This document shows positions 41,103-51,629 of a stretch of DNA of 64,000 nucleotides, in pieces. Numbering within the stretch: position 1 is the first letter of the stretch; each line of letters begins with the position of its first letter. Position numbers and translations under genes: made by a program. This DNA is from Geotrypetes seraphini (taxonomy: Eukaryota > Chordata > Amphibia > Gymnophiona > Dermophiidae): contig NC_047094.1 of NCBI RefSeq assembly GCF_902459505.1, positions 26,769,241 through 26,833,240 on the forward strand, written 5' to 3'. The notes beneath the pieces are model-generated. The model had not been told where the DNA came from and did no database searches. It worked only from the letters and a program-made list of their open reading frames with translations.

Positions 41103-41835
41103 GGGCTCATTAAAAAAAAAAACCCACAACCAAAAAAACGTTCAAAAAGTGGCCTACATTGGTATTTGGACGATCAAAAAGACAGATCATCCAAGTACCG
41201 ATAATCAAAGCTGGTTTTGGACTTATCTGAAACCATCTTAGTCCTTTACCCTGCCTCTGAAGAGTGAAAATAGGCGTTTTTAGAGGAGGGAAAAGGGCGG
41301 GAGGTAGGCCAACCTAGACTTAATCGTACAGCAAGTATAACCAAAAGTTTAACAAGGTTGCCCAGTCAGAACTTACAAGGTTTTGACTTAGACCAAGCCA
41401 AAACATGTATAAGTTCTGAATAAGGACCGCTGAGCTGATCGCGCAGGCCCCCGAACCCCCCCCCCCCCCTGACAATACCGGTAGGAAGGAGCCTAAGCCC
41501 TCCTGCCAGAAAGAGACCCCCCACCCCCCCTCAAATACAAGCAGGAGGGATCCCAGGCCCTCGTGCCCAAGGCGCACCACCTATCACCCATCTGAACTCC
41601 TGATTGCCCCCCGAACCCAAAACGGCCCCCCTAACCCGGCCAACTTACTTTAAGGTTGGCTGGATGGTCGGGTCTCAAGCCCAGCCTTCCGGCAGGCCCA
41701 CCATCCTTCAAATGGCGGGCATAGGGCCTGATTGGGCCAGGTGCCTAAGGCCCTGCCCATATGAGGGGCCTTAGGCACCTGGGCCAACTGGAATTGGCCC
41801 AGTTGCCTTAGGCTCCTCCTGTGTGTACTTGTTCA
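41103..41835. mobile_element. GC-rich transposon copy, 3' of LDAF1 exon 46976
   Basis: The stretch shares a left part with 45608-46850 ('GGGGCTCATTAAAAA', 'ACTTGGATGATC'-like region, 'TAGGCCAACCTAGACTTA', 'CTGAGCTGATCGCG'), followed by C-runs and 'GGAGGGATCCCAGGCCCT' modules that also occur in the palindromic element at 28531. The right end is unclear. No coding capacity. Confidence 0.55.
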
Positions 41836-42390
41836 CTAGATCAGCATTGATGCACGCCATGTTTAAGAAGTTGTCCAACTGAAAATGATATGGCTACACC
41901 CTGAAGCAGTATCGTTGCACGAAACATGCATGTCGGCGTTGGTGCTCTGTTGTTCCTGGTAGCAGCTAATTCTTGAACCAGGACTTTAAAAATAAGTCTT
42001 GATTAAATTACTTCTCAAACCTAAGAGCTGGATTCTTATTAAGTACAAGCTAATAAAAATAATATAGCTACTTAATGCTGTACGAGCGTATGAGGAAGCA
42101 TCAGCGGTAAAAAGCTCCATAAATTGATATCTTGTGACGTTTCTGATGGCTCTGTAAACACCGTTTGAGAATTATTTGGATGCTTAAACTCTGTATTTTA
42201 AGTCTGTATGTTATGTCCACACTGTAAATGCTGAAATCTAAACCCCTTTGTCTATACTGTAAATGCTGTAAACTCTGTATTTCTCACTAAAGCATGTCCT
42301 ACCCATACTATGAATGTACCCTTGTAACCCGTTCTGGGCTCCTTTGGGAGGACGGACTAAATAAATGACTAAATACATAAATAACGAAAG
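41836..42390 (+). repeat. Probable LINE 3' end in LDAF1 intron
   Basis: The last part, 'ACCCGTTCTGGGCTCCTTTG' followed by 'GGACTAAATAAATGACTAAA', is the style of a LINE 3' end with an AAAT tail. No coding domain is attached. Confidence 0.4.
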
Positions 42391-42836
42391 TTTTCTACTG
42401 CAAAGTATTGTGAAGAGTATATTCAGTATACAAATGGAATGATTTACATAATTTTGTGAAATCTGGTATCTTTAAGTACAGCAGGTTTTAAAATGAATTA
42501 AAATGGGATTTGTAATTTTATTCCATTGTTTAAAGTCTGCTGCACTGACCACTAGGCTGCCCCTCTGCTCTGCAGGGATGGTTGACAGAAAAGCAAACCC
42601 CTCAAATGTTTTTCAGCAGCCCCAGTCTAAAGTTTTAACAAATTAGATGCTGCAACTTTTAGCGTGTCAGCAGCCAGCACTGAAATTTAGATGGCATTCA
42701 AATTGCTAAAGACAATAGAAATCACTCTTAAAAACAACAAAAAACTGTTTAGCCAGTGCCAGTGATAGATGCTGCTGCACTAGTGACCTGGAGTTGCTTT
42801 CCAGCCTCTTAAATCAGGGCTAAGGAAGCTCTAGAA

Positions 42837-43029
42837 CAGTGGTTCCCAACCCTGTCCTGGAGGACCAGGCCAGTCGGGGTTTTGGAATAGTCCTAATGAA
42901 TATGCACGAGAGAGATTTTCATATAATGGAGGTGACAAGCATGCAAATTTGCCCCATGCTCATTCATTAGGGCTATCCCAAAAACCCGACTGGCCTGGTG
43001 GTCCTCCAGGATAGGGTTGGGAATCACTG
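42837..43029. mobile_element. hAT-type MITE, GGTTCCCAACC subfamily
   Basis: The ends CAGTGGTTCCCAACCCTGTC and GGTTGGGAATCACTG are inverted. The flanks CTCTAGAA (42829-42836) and CTCTAGAG (43030-43037) agree at 7 of 8 positions. It sits in the last LDAF1 intron. Confidence 0.85.
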
Positions 43030-43356
43030 CTCTAGAGCTAGCGTTCACAATCCATTTATTAGATTTATACTCTGCACTTCCTAAAGCTCAAGGGAGGATT
43101 ATAAAACTGAATAGACAATCCACAGACACAAAGTGAACACATAAAATACAAAATACAACACACCCCACAAGACATCACAGATACAAAAGATGTCCAAAAT
43201 GAGCACAGGAGTAGCACATCTGCAGCTCAAATCATGGAAAACCAAATGTCACCTGATCTTAAATTATAAAAATCAGTGGGAAAAAAATCTAATAAAATGA
43301 AAATAACATTTGTAACTTTTAGCAAGCATATGCCCAACAATGTACATATGTTATGT

Positions 43357-45246
43357 TTCAAAGGGAGATATGACAGAAGAGCGGGACTTGGGTACGATTA
43401 TATGTGATGATCTTAAGGTGGCCAAACAAGTTGAAAAGGCGACAGCAAAAGCTAGAAGGATGCTAGGGTGCATAGGAAGAGGTATGACATAATATATTTG
43501 GACTTCCAGAAAGCATTCGACAAAGTTCCATATGAAAGACTTCTCAGGAAACTACAAAGCCATGGAATAGAGGGAGATATACAAAGGTGGATAGGCAAAT
43601 GGCTGGAAAACAGAAAGCAGAGAGTGGGCATAAATGGGAATTTCTCAGACTGGGAGAAAGTGACTAGTAGTGTGCCCCAGGGCTCGGTACTTGGGCCGAT
43701 CCTATTTAATATTTATATCAATGACCTGGAAGACGGAATATCCAGTGAGATCATTAAGTTTGCAGACGACACAAAGCTATGCCGGGCAATCAGATCGCAG
43801 GAGGATAGCGAGGAACTCCAGAGCGACTTGTATCAGTTAGAGAAATGGGCAGAGCAATGGCAGATGAAGTTCAACATGGAGAAATGCAAAGTAATGCATT
43901 TAGGTAGTAAGAATAAGGAACACGAGTATAGAATGTCAGGCGCAACTCTGGGTAAGAGCGAACAAGAAAAGGACCTGGGCGTACTGATAGATAGGACCCT
44001 GAAGCCATCGGCACAATGCGCGGCAGCAGCAAAGAAAGCAAACAGAATGTTAGGCATGATAAAGAAAGGAATCACGAGTAGATCGAAGAAAGTCATAATA
44101 CCGCTTTATAGAGCAATGGTCAGACCACACTTGGAATACTGTGTCCAACATTGGTCTCCCAACCTAAAGAAGGATATAAAACTGCTGGAGAAGGTGCAGA
44201 GACGAGCAACGAAGCTAATAAGAGGTATGGAGAACTTGGAATATGAGGAACGACTCAAGAAACTGGGACTGTTCTCCCTTGAGAAGAGGAGGCTGCGAGG
44301 GGACATGATCGAGACGTTCAAAATGCTGAAAGGCATCGATAAAACAGAGCAGGAAAATAAATTATTTACATTGTCCAACGCGACACGGACAAGAGGACAT
44401 GGTTTGAAGCTAAGGGGGGACAAGTCCAGGACAAATGTCAGGAAGTTCTGCTTCATGCAGCGAGTGGTAGACGCCTGGAATGCTCTCCCAAAGGAGGTTA
44501 TTAAGGAATCCACTGTGCTAGGATTCAAAGGCAAATTAGATGCACATCTCCTTACGAGAGTCATAGAGGGATATGGGTGACTAAAACTACATCAGGTGTA
44601 TACCTGACTGGGCCTCCGCGTGTGCGGATCGCCGGACTCGATGGACCATGGGTCTGATACGGAGATGGCAGTTCTTATGTTCTTATGTATGGCCAGTAGG
44701 AAAAAGGGGGTATTGATGCCCCTGTATAAAGTCACTGTTGAGTCCTCATTAAGAATATTATGTACAATTCTGGAGGCCGCACCTTCAAAAAGATATAAAA
44801 AGGTTGGATTCGGTCCAGAGGAAGGCTACTAAAATGGTCTGTGGTCTTTGTCATAAAGGCGTATGGGGACAGACTTAAAGATCTCAATATGTATACTTTG
44901 GAGGAAAGGTGGGAAAGGGGAGATATGATAGAGACGTTTAAATACCTACATAGTGTAAATGCGCATGAGTTGAGTTTCTTTCATTTGAAAGAAAGCTCTG
45001 GAATGAGAAGACATAGGATGAAGTTAAGAGGTGACAGGCTCAGGAGTAATCTAAAGAAATACTTTTTTACAGAAAGGGTGGTAGTTGTCTCCCAGAAGGG
45101 GTGGTGGAGACAGAGACTGTTTCTGAATTCAGGAAAGCATGGGATTGGTACATGGGATCTCTTAGAGAGAGGAAGAGATAATGATTACTGTGGATGGGCA
45201 GACTGGATGGGCCATTTCACCTTTATCTGACATCATGTTTCTATGA
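43357..45246 (+). mobile_element. CR1-type LINE copy (group A), split by a group E LINE
   Basis: Blocks at 43357-43482 and 44687-45246 are one group A copy, as the uninterrupted copy at 3858-4420 shows. The right block ends at the group A terminus near 45246 (TTTCTATG). The insertion lies within the 'GGAAGAGGTATGGCC' phrase, with TATG at both junctions. The frames are broken. Confidence 0.85.
43468..44580 (+). CDS. Reverse transcriptase ORF of CR1-type LINE (group E), 370 codons
   Basis: This is the C-terminal two thirds of a CR1-type ORF2 with an unbroken frame to its stop. In order it has 'DIIYLDFQKAFDKVPY' (motif A), 'SSVPQGSVLGPILFNIYIND' (motif B), the catalytic 'KFADDTKL' (motif C), 'EKDLGVLIDRTLKPS', and the 'HLEYCVQHWSPNLKKDIKLL' and 'VRKFCFMQRVVDAWNALPKE' tail. 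The first six residues come from the group A LINE into which it inserted, through a GTG start, so this frame has no natural start. The element (43483-44686) is 5'-truncated, lacks the endonuclease and ends with TTCTTATGTTCTTATG. It is sense-opposite to LDAF1. The intact frame suggests a recent insertion. Confidence 0.8.
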   Translation: MHRKRYDIIYLDFQKAFDKVPYERLLRKLQSHGIEGDIQRWIGKWLENRKQRVGINGNFSDWEKVTSSVPQGSVLGPILFNIYINDLEDGISSEIIKFADDTKLCRAIRSQEDSEELQSDLYQLEKWAEQWQMKFNMEKCKVMHLGSKNKEHEYRMSGATLGKSEQEKDLGVLIDRTLKPSAQCAAAAKKANRMLGMIKKGITSRSKKVIIPLYRAMVRPHLEYCVQHWSPNLKKDIKLLEKVQRRATKLIRGMENLEYEERLKKLGLFSLEKRRLRGDMIETFKMLKGIDKTEQENKLFTLSNATRTRGHGLKLRGDKSRTNVRKFCFMQRVVDAWNALPKEVIKESTVLGFKGKLDAHLLTRVIEGYG

Positions 45247-45607
45247 CCTGTGATCTCTTACCAAAGTCTGCTGCTGAAATAGCAAGGTTATAGAAAAATG
45301 GGATAGGATTGAATTGCTAAGGGTTGGACCAGGTTCTTTTTGGTGTAAATACTCAGATGTGGCAGAAGGTAATGCAGGGAGGAAACATCGTTATCAGAGT
45401 CATCATTAAGGTGGAAGTGGTGTGAAATTCAAGATAAACTCATCCTCCTTATCAAAAGCTATACTTTTATAGAGGAAATTGAAGCAAGATGTGAAAGGAG
45501 ACACATTAAAAAAAAACCCAAACACGTTTGTTTCCTAACAGCAATGATATAAGTTTTATATTAACTGGCTGGACAGCTGGTTTTATAATTTTCACACTAG
45601 ATATATA

Positions 45608-46850
45608 GGGGCTCATAATCAAAACAAAAATACGTCCAAAAACCAGCCTAAATCGGTACTTGGGCGACCTAAAAGACAGGTTGGCCAAGTGCTGATAATT
45701 GAAACGGGGTTTTGGACATATCCAGACTATTTTAGGCCTCTGAATCCTGCTGTGTGCCCAGAGCTCAAAGGGGCAGTTTTGGAGGAGTGGTTAGGGCGGG
45801 AGGTTGCCAGGATGTGGGCTGGCCTAGACTTACGGTAGTTGTCCTGCAGCGATAATCAAAAGTTTTATGAGGCTGCCTGGATGGAACTTATACCTTGTGA
45901 CTTAGACAAAGTTTAAAACAGGTATAAATGCTAGATTGGGTTGTCATTGAGCTGATCGCAGCAGGGGAATCTCCCTGCTGCGATCAGTTTAGCAGCCACG
46001 ACAGGGAATCCCCCTGCAAAAGTTACGAAACCCATGAAGCTGCCCCCCCCACCCCTGAATATCTGCAGCAGGAGGAGTGCCCAGTTCCTCCTGCCACCCC
46101 ACCCCCCCGCAGGAGGGATGCCCAGTCCCTCCTGCCGGAACCCCCCCTACCCCCCCACAAAAATCCTCAACATGAGAGATGCCCAGTCCCTCCTGCCAGA
46201 TCCCCCCCCCCCCCCGCAAAAATAGTAGGCAGGAGTGCATCCCAGAATGCACTGGGAGACAGGCCTAAGATTCCGTTTGGCCTCTCCCTGGTGCATCCCA
46301 CAATGTACCGGAAAGGGGCAGGCCTGCCATTCAGTGAAGGCGGACCTGCCAGCCGAACAGAAAAGCATCTATCCATCTGGTCAACTTACAACGAGGTACT
46401 TTAGTGGTCCAGGTAGGTTCGGGGGGATCTGGCGGCCTAGCTTTCAAGGGAGGGTTCTATCAGGAGGGACTGAGCATCCCTCCTACCGATGATCTTCGCG
46501 ATTGTGGAGGGAGGGGTGATGGGTTCCCGATTTTCTTACCAGTGTTTATGACACAGACGCCAGCTAGAGAATCGTGGAGTTAGGTGAAGGACTGGCCTCC
46601 TCCCACATCTAAAAAGTCTTGTTTTGGGCATTTGGGACTTGGATGAATTTTTGGTAGAGAATATGGTATAAAGATAGATGTAGTGGTGATCTGGGCGATT
46701 AAACTACTGGACGTACATGTAGGCCTTTCTTGAAAAGAAACCCATTTTTGATGCACTTTTTGAGAATGGACATTTTCCTGCTGCCAATTTTGGGCAACTT
46801 AGGCCAAAAATGGACTTATGACTTTTTTAAAATTATGTCCTCTTACTGTC
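45608..46850. mobile_element. GC-rich non-autonomous DNA transposon copy
   Basis: The left end 'GGGGCTCATAATCAAAAC' and the right-end complement 'GAGGACATAATTTTAAAA' are diverged inverted repeats of about 40 bp, each followed by a GTCCAAAAA-like stretch. The interior has C-runs and 'GGAGGGATGCCCAGTCCCTC' modules, repeated about four times at 46070-46240. It is non-coding; the Pro-rich frame at 45928-46404 reflects the C-runs. It lies in the LDAF1 intron. Confidence 0.55.
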
Positions 46851-46975
46851 TAGTAAAATGGAACTAATGAGCATGGTAACCTAACAAGCACTCATTCTTC
46901 ACACTGTAAGCTCCATTTTAAGATGTAATGTCCCTAGTGAAGAAATAAGTTTGTATTTAATACAGTAAAGCTTAC

Positions 46976-47117
46976 CTTGTCCAAACGTACCAGTAGTTAA
47001 TCAGACTTGAAAGAGCCAAATAGCAAACACATAATACTCCAGAAATTGCTATGGATAAGGCAGCCAGTCCACACAAGACACACAGCAAGGCAATCCCACC
47101 TACTGATATTACAATGC
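46976..47117 (-). CDS. LDAF1: LDAF1 (TMEM159/promethin), penultimate coding exon
   Basis: The exon is bounded by an acceptor ending CACCAG at 47118-47123 and a donor GTAAGC at 46975-46970. It encodes the second hydrophobic segment: '[20 protein letters not shown]', then '[20 protein letters not shown]' and 'NYWYVWT'. Human LDAF1 as I recall it has 'GLVISVGGFSLLCILCGLGF' at the same place, an obvious match. The split codon (G from the previous exon plus GC) becomes glycine. The segment is part of the hairpin-type membrane region that sits in the ER and moves onto lipid droplets. Confidence 0.9.
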
Positions 47118-47556
47118 CTGGTGATAACAAATAGAAGCAGTTATAAATTCCTTGGATAACTCCAGATATCTTCAGAGATGCACATTAAGTCTGAGTTTCA
47201 TTCAATAAGTATTCTTCACTTTGGCCATGAAGCTAAACAGGTCTATATTCCTCATTAGCAAGCTCAAACTAAAAGTAAGTTAAGCAAATATAAAAAGATA
47301 TAGAACTTAATCACATTTCTCCTCATACAAGCCAAGACTTGTTTGTAACAATTTTCCTGTACCTACAGCTTAGAAATGAATTTGTTCAATCAAAACTCTA
47401 TTACTATAAATTTCAGCACACCCACAAGAAAAGCAGGAACAATTATAGTATACATTTAATATCAGCATTATTTCATGTTACTTGTGATGAGATTTATGTT
47501 TTTAAAAACATGACAAAATCTAGAACCTCAATACAACAAACTTTGTTAGCCTAGTT
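47118..47556. other. LDAF1 intron, AT-rich
   Basis: No repeat or exon was recognised between the LDAF1 exon and the next MITE. Confidence 0.35.
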
Positions 47557-47748
47557 CAGGGGTAGACAATTCTGGGCCTCGAGAGCTGGAGCCAGTCAGG
47601 TTTTCAGGATATCCACAATGAATATGTACGAGATGGATTTACATGCACTGCCTCCTTGAGATGCAAATCTATCTCATGCATATTTATTGTGGATATCCTG
47701 AAAACCTGACCTGGCTCCGGCTCTCGAGGACTGAAATTGCCTACCTTG
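47557..47748. mobile_element. hAT-type MITE, GGATATCC-core variant
   Basis: The left end is CAGGGGTAGACAATTCTGG and the right end CAGAATTGTC-like complement ends CCTACCTTG. Near-perfect GCCTAGTT repeats flank it (47549-47556 and about 47748-47755). The core is a GGATATCCACAATGAATATG palindrome. Confidence 0.8.
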
Positions 47749-48087
47749 CCTAGTTTTCCTGTTCATTCAATCCTGCAGCAGGAAGGCAGCCATATCCAAT
47801 TTAGATTTATAAGGAGTCTGATTTATAGTACAGCATCTATATTTGATTTTACAGTAAACCACAGAGGTTCAGGACTAGAACAGCAGATATATGATGAACT
47901 AATAAAGAATATGGTAATTACTATGATTTATGATGGTAATATTTAGTTCATTGTACATTTGGTTTTACATCTTGTTCCCACATATAGTGAAACAGTTTAC
48001 TTAACTGAAGACTACCTCTACTTTAGGAAGCAGGTGAAAATCTGGCTCTTTTCTTAAGCCTTTAAAACAAAGGATGGCTGACTATAC

Positions 48088-48293
48088 CAGGGGTGGGCAA
48101 CTCCGGTCCTCGAGGGCCGGTTTTCAGGATTTCTCCAATGAATATGCATGAGATCTATTTGCATGCACTGCTTTCAATACATATTCATTGGGGAAATCCT
48201 GAAAACCGACCCTCTGCATGCACTGCTTTCAATGCATATTCATTGGGGAAATCCTGAAAACTGGCCCTCGAGGACCAAAGTTGCCCACCCCTG
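48088..48293. mobile_element. hAT-type MITE with internal duplication
   Basis: The exact 8-bp repeats GACTATAC lie at 48080-48087 and 48294-48301. Ends are CAGGGGTGGGCAACTCCGG and TTGCCCACCCCTG. The right half of the palindrome (TGCATGCACTGCTTTCAAT to ATCCTGAAAAC) is present twice in tandem. Confidence 0.9.
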
Positions 48294-48323
48294 GACTATA
48301 CACTCATTCTGCATCTGGACTAA

Positions 48324-48880
48324 TTACAGTGGCCTAGTGGTTATAGAAGCTGGCTCAGTACCCTGAGATTGTGAGTTTGATCTCCTCTGTAGCTCCTTGT
48401 GACTCTAGGCAAGTCACTTAACACAGTCCTCTTATTGACATTCAAGTGTACAGTACTCTCTCTCCTCTCTTGTTACTCGCTATATACCCCTCTGGGAACT
48501 CCGCTCGTCAGACAAGTCCCTCATCTCTGTACCCTTCTCCTCTACTGCCAACTCCTGTCTCTGTCCCTTCTACCTTGCTGCGCGCATGTTTGGAACAAAC
48601 TGCCTGGCTCACTATGACAAGCTCTGACTCTGGCGGTATTCAAAGCCAAACTAAAAACTCACTTATTTGAAGCTGTGTTTAATTAAACATCATATCTCTC
48701 TGTCATAATTAGACTGTAAGCTCTTCTGCGCATGGACCATCTGTAGCATGTACAATGTACAGTGCTGTATGCGCCTGGTAGTGCTATAGAAATAATAAAT
48801 TGTTGTTTTTGTTAATTGTCCCAGGTACAAAATAAGTATCTGTCTAAAATATGTAAACCGCTTTGATTGTAATCACACAG
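48324..48880 (+). mobile_element. MIR-like SINE, split by a LINE fragment
   Basis: The head has GTGGCCTAGTGGTTATAGAA and the B-box-like GAGTTTGATCTCC, then 'CTCTAGGCAAGTCACTTAAC' to about 48430. The 3' part resumes at about 48808 with 'TGTCCCAGGTACAAAATAAG' and 'ATATGTAAACCGCTTTGATT'. It follows the order of the SINE at 6283. Confidence 0.7.
48440..48805 (+). mobile_element. LINE 3' fragment inside SINE
   Basis: The translated traces 'LLRACLEQTAW' and 'KLKTHLFEAVF'-like sequence, followed by 'GTGCTGTATGCGCCTGGTAG', 'CTATAGAAATAATAAATTGT', resemble the terminus of an L2/Vingi-like LINE with an AATAAT tail. It sits between the two halves of the SINE. Confidence 0.55.
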
Positions 48881-49142
48881 AAAAAGTGGCAACTCAAGTC
48901 CCTTTACTTTAATATAAACAAGATATAAGGAACTGATCTAACTGTACAAAAAGCTTACCTTGAGTTTAGCCACCCATCTATTTATCCCAATGGACTCTGT
49001 ACCACCCATCTTGTCCCCATCTATATATCGGTACTTGGCCCCTCAACTATATAGTAAGCTGTATTGTAGAAAAGCATTAGCATCATATCTGAATGTTCTA
49101 ATGTGTGCTTATTAGATGTTTCATAAGTATTATGGCTGATGT

Positions 49143-50000
49143 GGAGGGCCATTTTCGATAGGATGTCTAAGTCTGATTTTGGATGTTTCCCACAAAATGT
49201 CCAAATTCGGAGGCAAAAAAGCGCCATTTTCGAAACCTGAACTGCTAGACACCCCCAATTTTTTTTTGAAAATTGTCTACTTGAATATCCAGGTCGCCAA
49301 AACAGCCAAAGTTATACTCCATTTTCAACCCAAAAATGTCCCAAGTTGGAAACATCCAAAATATTTACAAGGTTGGCCCCTCCTATGTCCAATGGACTGG
49401 CCACACAGACATGCCGAAACAGCAGTGGAGCACCCTTAGAGGGCACTGCTGTGAACCTCACTTAAAGGTGCCAGATGTACATCTCACCATAACCATCTTA
49501 TAATTTAGGGTAATCTCCATACCTACTATACCCACCTGTCTACTCCCCAAAAGCCCTTATGGCTGCAGGTGGCACCTATATGGCAGTATGATAGGGTTTT
49601 GATAGGCTCATACTTAACACCATAGATGTTGTGCTTAGTGCGCCTTACGAGCCTGGGTCCTCCTCTCTCTGAGTCACTAGCCCATCTACCAGGTTATTAG
49701 ACAGCTGTGTGATCTCTACTAGGCTTTCCCATACCAAGTGTTACTGTTCTAGAGACAGGTATGCACTCTTTCATTCAGATTTTTTTTGGGGTGGAAGGGG
49801 GTTAAGTAAGCAGTGAGGGAGTGTGTGTGGGATCATATCTGACTGTATCCAGTGGTCATCTGGTCAGTTTGGGTACCTTTTAGGCACTTAGATGCTACAG
49901 GTCTAGCTCCGAACATCTAAGTTCCATCTGGGACAACTTGGAAAAGGTTCTATTATTGCTGCAAGACATCCAAGTTAATCAGGCCCAAAGCCTGCCCAAA
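49143..50000. mobile_element. Old DNA-transposon-like repeat
   Basis: The stretch begins 'GGAGGGCCATTTTCGATAGG' and has several imperfect echoes of 'GATGTCTAAG' / 'ACATCCAA' in opposite orientations. 'GACATCCAAGTTAATCAGGC' near 49966 marks the decayed right side. No transposase frame is seen. Tc1/mariner-like origin is a guess. Confidence 0.4.
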
Positions 50001-50089
50001 TCACACCTCTTAGCATGCCCCCTACAACTCTGGATGCACAGTGGGAGAAATTTCAGTGCTGTTCAATGTGTATATTCTTGAAATTGTTT

Positions 50090-50280
50090 AATGGGAGTTC
50101 TATTATTAAGTTTCAATGTGCTGATTTCAAGTTTACCTCATTTATTATATTTGTTTATTCATGGTCATTTTACTCTTGTTCTGCTGTTAACAAAATTGGA
50201 GGTTTTATGTTAAACTGTACCTGCTGTACATTGCCTTGGGTGAATTTCTTCATAAGGGAGGTTAATAAATGCCAATAAAG
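50090..50280 (+). repeat. LINE 3' end, 'GCTGTACATTGCCTTG' type
   Basis: 'CTGCTGTACATTGCCTTGGG', 'GAATTTCTTCATAAGGGAGG' and 'TTAATAAATGCCAATAAAGA' match the element end at 53690-53830, so both are copies of one LINE family. Confidence 0.6.
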
Positions 50281-50324
50281 AAAGAAACTACACTGCCTTT
50301 CTCCTTACACAGTTATACATGACA

Positions 50325-50630
50325 TGATAAACAACAAGATTGATTTACTGTAATGCACTCTACACTGGTTTGACTACAAAGGGCTAGGTTATAAGCAACT
50401 TGACCACATCATATCATCTGCACCTCTCCAAAGTCACTAAGATTCTCCCAAGGAATATCCCTAAGCAAACTCTCACCAAAGAACATCACATGGTGTGATA
50501 TCTACTAGCAAGCCTTCTTTGGAGTAGTCCACACATTCTGGAAAGCGAAGCCTTTCAGGGAGTGCATAACATAAGACTGCCTCCACTTCAGGAAGCAGGT
50601 GAAAGCTAACTTCTTCATCCAGGCCTTTAA
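50325..50630 (+). mobile_element. Decayed L2-type ORF2 fragment
   Basis: Broken translation shows 'YCNALYTGLTTKGLGYKQLD' and later 'SGSR.KLTSSSRPL', typical of the terminal part of L2-type ORF2. It is directly followed by a group D CR1. A similar short trace, 'YLYFRKQVKIWLFS', occurs at about 48013-48055. Confidence 0.55.
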
Positions 50631-51451
50631 TGGCAGATGAGGTTCAACGTGGATAAATGTAAAGTGATGCATGTCGGTAACAAAAATCTCATGCACGAAT
50701 ACAGGATGTCCGGGGCGGTACCTGGCGAGACCTCACAGGAAAGGGGCTTGGGAGTTCTGATCAAGTCGATGAAGCTGTCCACACAATGTGCGGCGGCGGC
50801 GAACAGAATGCTAGGAACGATAAAGAAGGGGATCACGAACAGATCGGAGAAGGTTATCATGCCGCTGTACAGGGTCATGGTGTGCCCTCACCTGGAGTAC
50901 TGTGTAAAGCACTGGTTGCCATACATGAAGAAGGACACGGTACTACTCGAAAGAGTCCAGAGAAGAGCGACTAAGATGGTTAAGGGGTTGGAGGAGCTGC
51001 CGTACAGCGAAAGATTAGAGAAACTGGGCCTCTTCTCCCTCAAATAGAGGAAATTGAGAAGGGACATGATTGAAACAATCAAGGTACTGAAGGGGATATA
51101 CTTAGTAGATAAGGACAGGTTGTTCACCCTCTCCAAGGTAGGGAGAACGAGAGGGCACTCTCTAAAGTTGAAAGGGGATAGATTCTGTACAAATGTAAGG
51201 AAGTTCTTCTTCACCCAGAGAGTGGTAGAAAACTGGAATGCTCTTCCGGAGTCTGTCATATGGGAAAACACCCTCCAGGGATTCAAGACAAAGTTAGACA
51301 AGTTCCTGGTGAACAAGACTGTACGCAGGTAGGGCTAGTTTCAGTTAGGGTGCCGGTCTTTGACCAGAGGGCTGCCGTGTGAGCGGACTGCTGGGCATGA
51401 TGGACCACTGGTCTGATCCAGCAGCGACAATTCTTATGTTCTTATGTAAGT
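50627..51451 (+). mobile_element. CR1-type LINE (group D), 5'-truncated
   Basis: The copy starts after the catalytic box at 'MRFNVDKCKVMHVGNKN', continues through 'HLEYCVKHWLPYMKKDTVLL' and 'VRKFFFTQRVVENWNALPES', and ends with repeated TTCTTATG at 51437-51451. Two frames (50637-51047 and 51054-51332) meet at an in-frame stop. It is closely related to the antisense copy at 25799-27424. Confidence 0.85.
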
Positions 51452-51629
51452 CACACATACATACAGTATACTGGATGCACATACTGTAGCAGGACCTGTT
51501 TATCCACTCCTACCCTAGCTGAAATAATATTCAAACACTTTTCTGACCTCATGTGCAACTTTCTTTAAATTAGTCCCCTTATTTTCCAACTTCTGATATT
51601 CTACCTTATCTATCCCCCACTTCGTCAAA

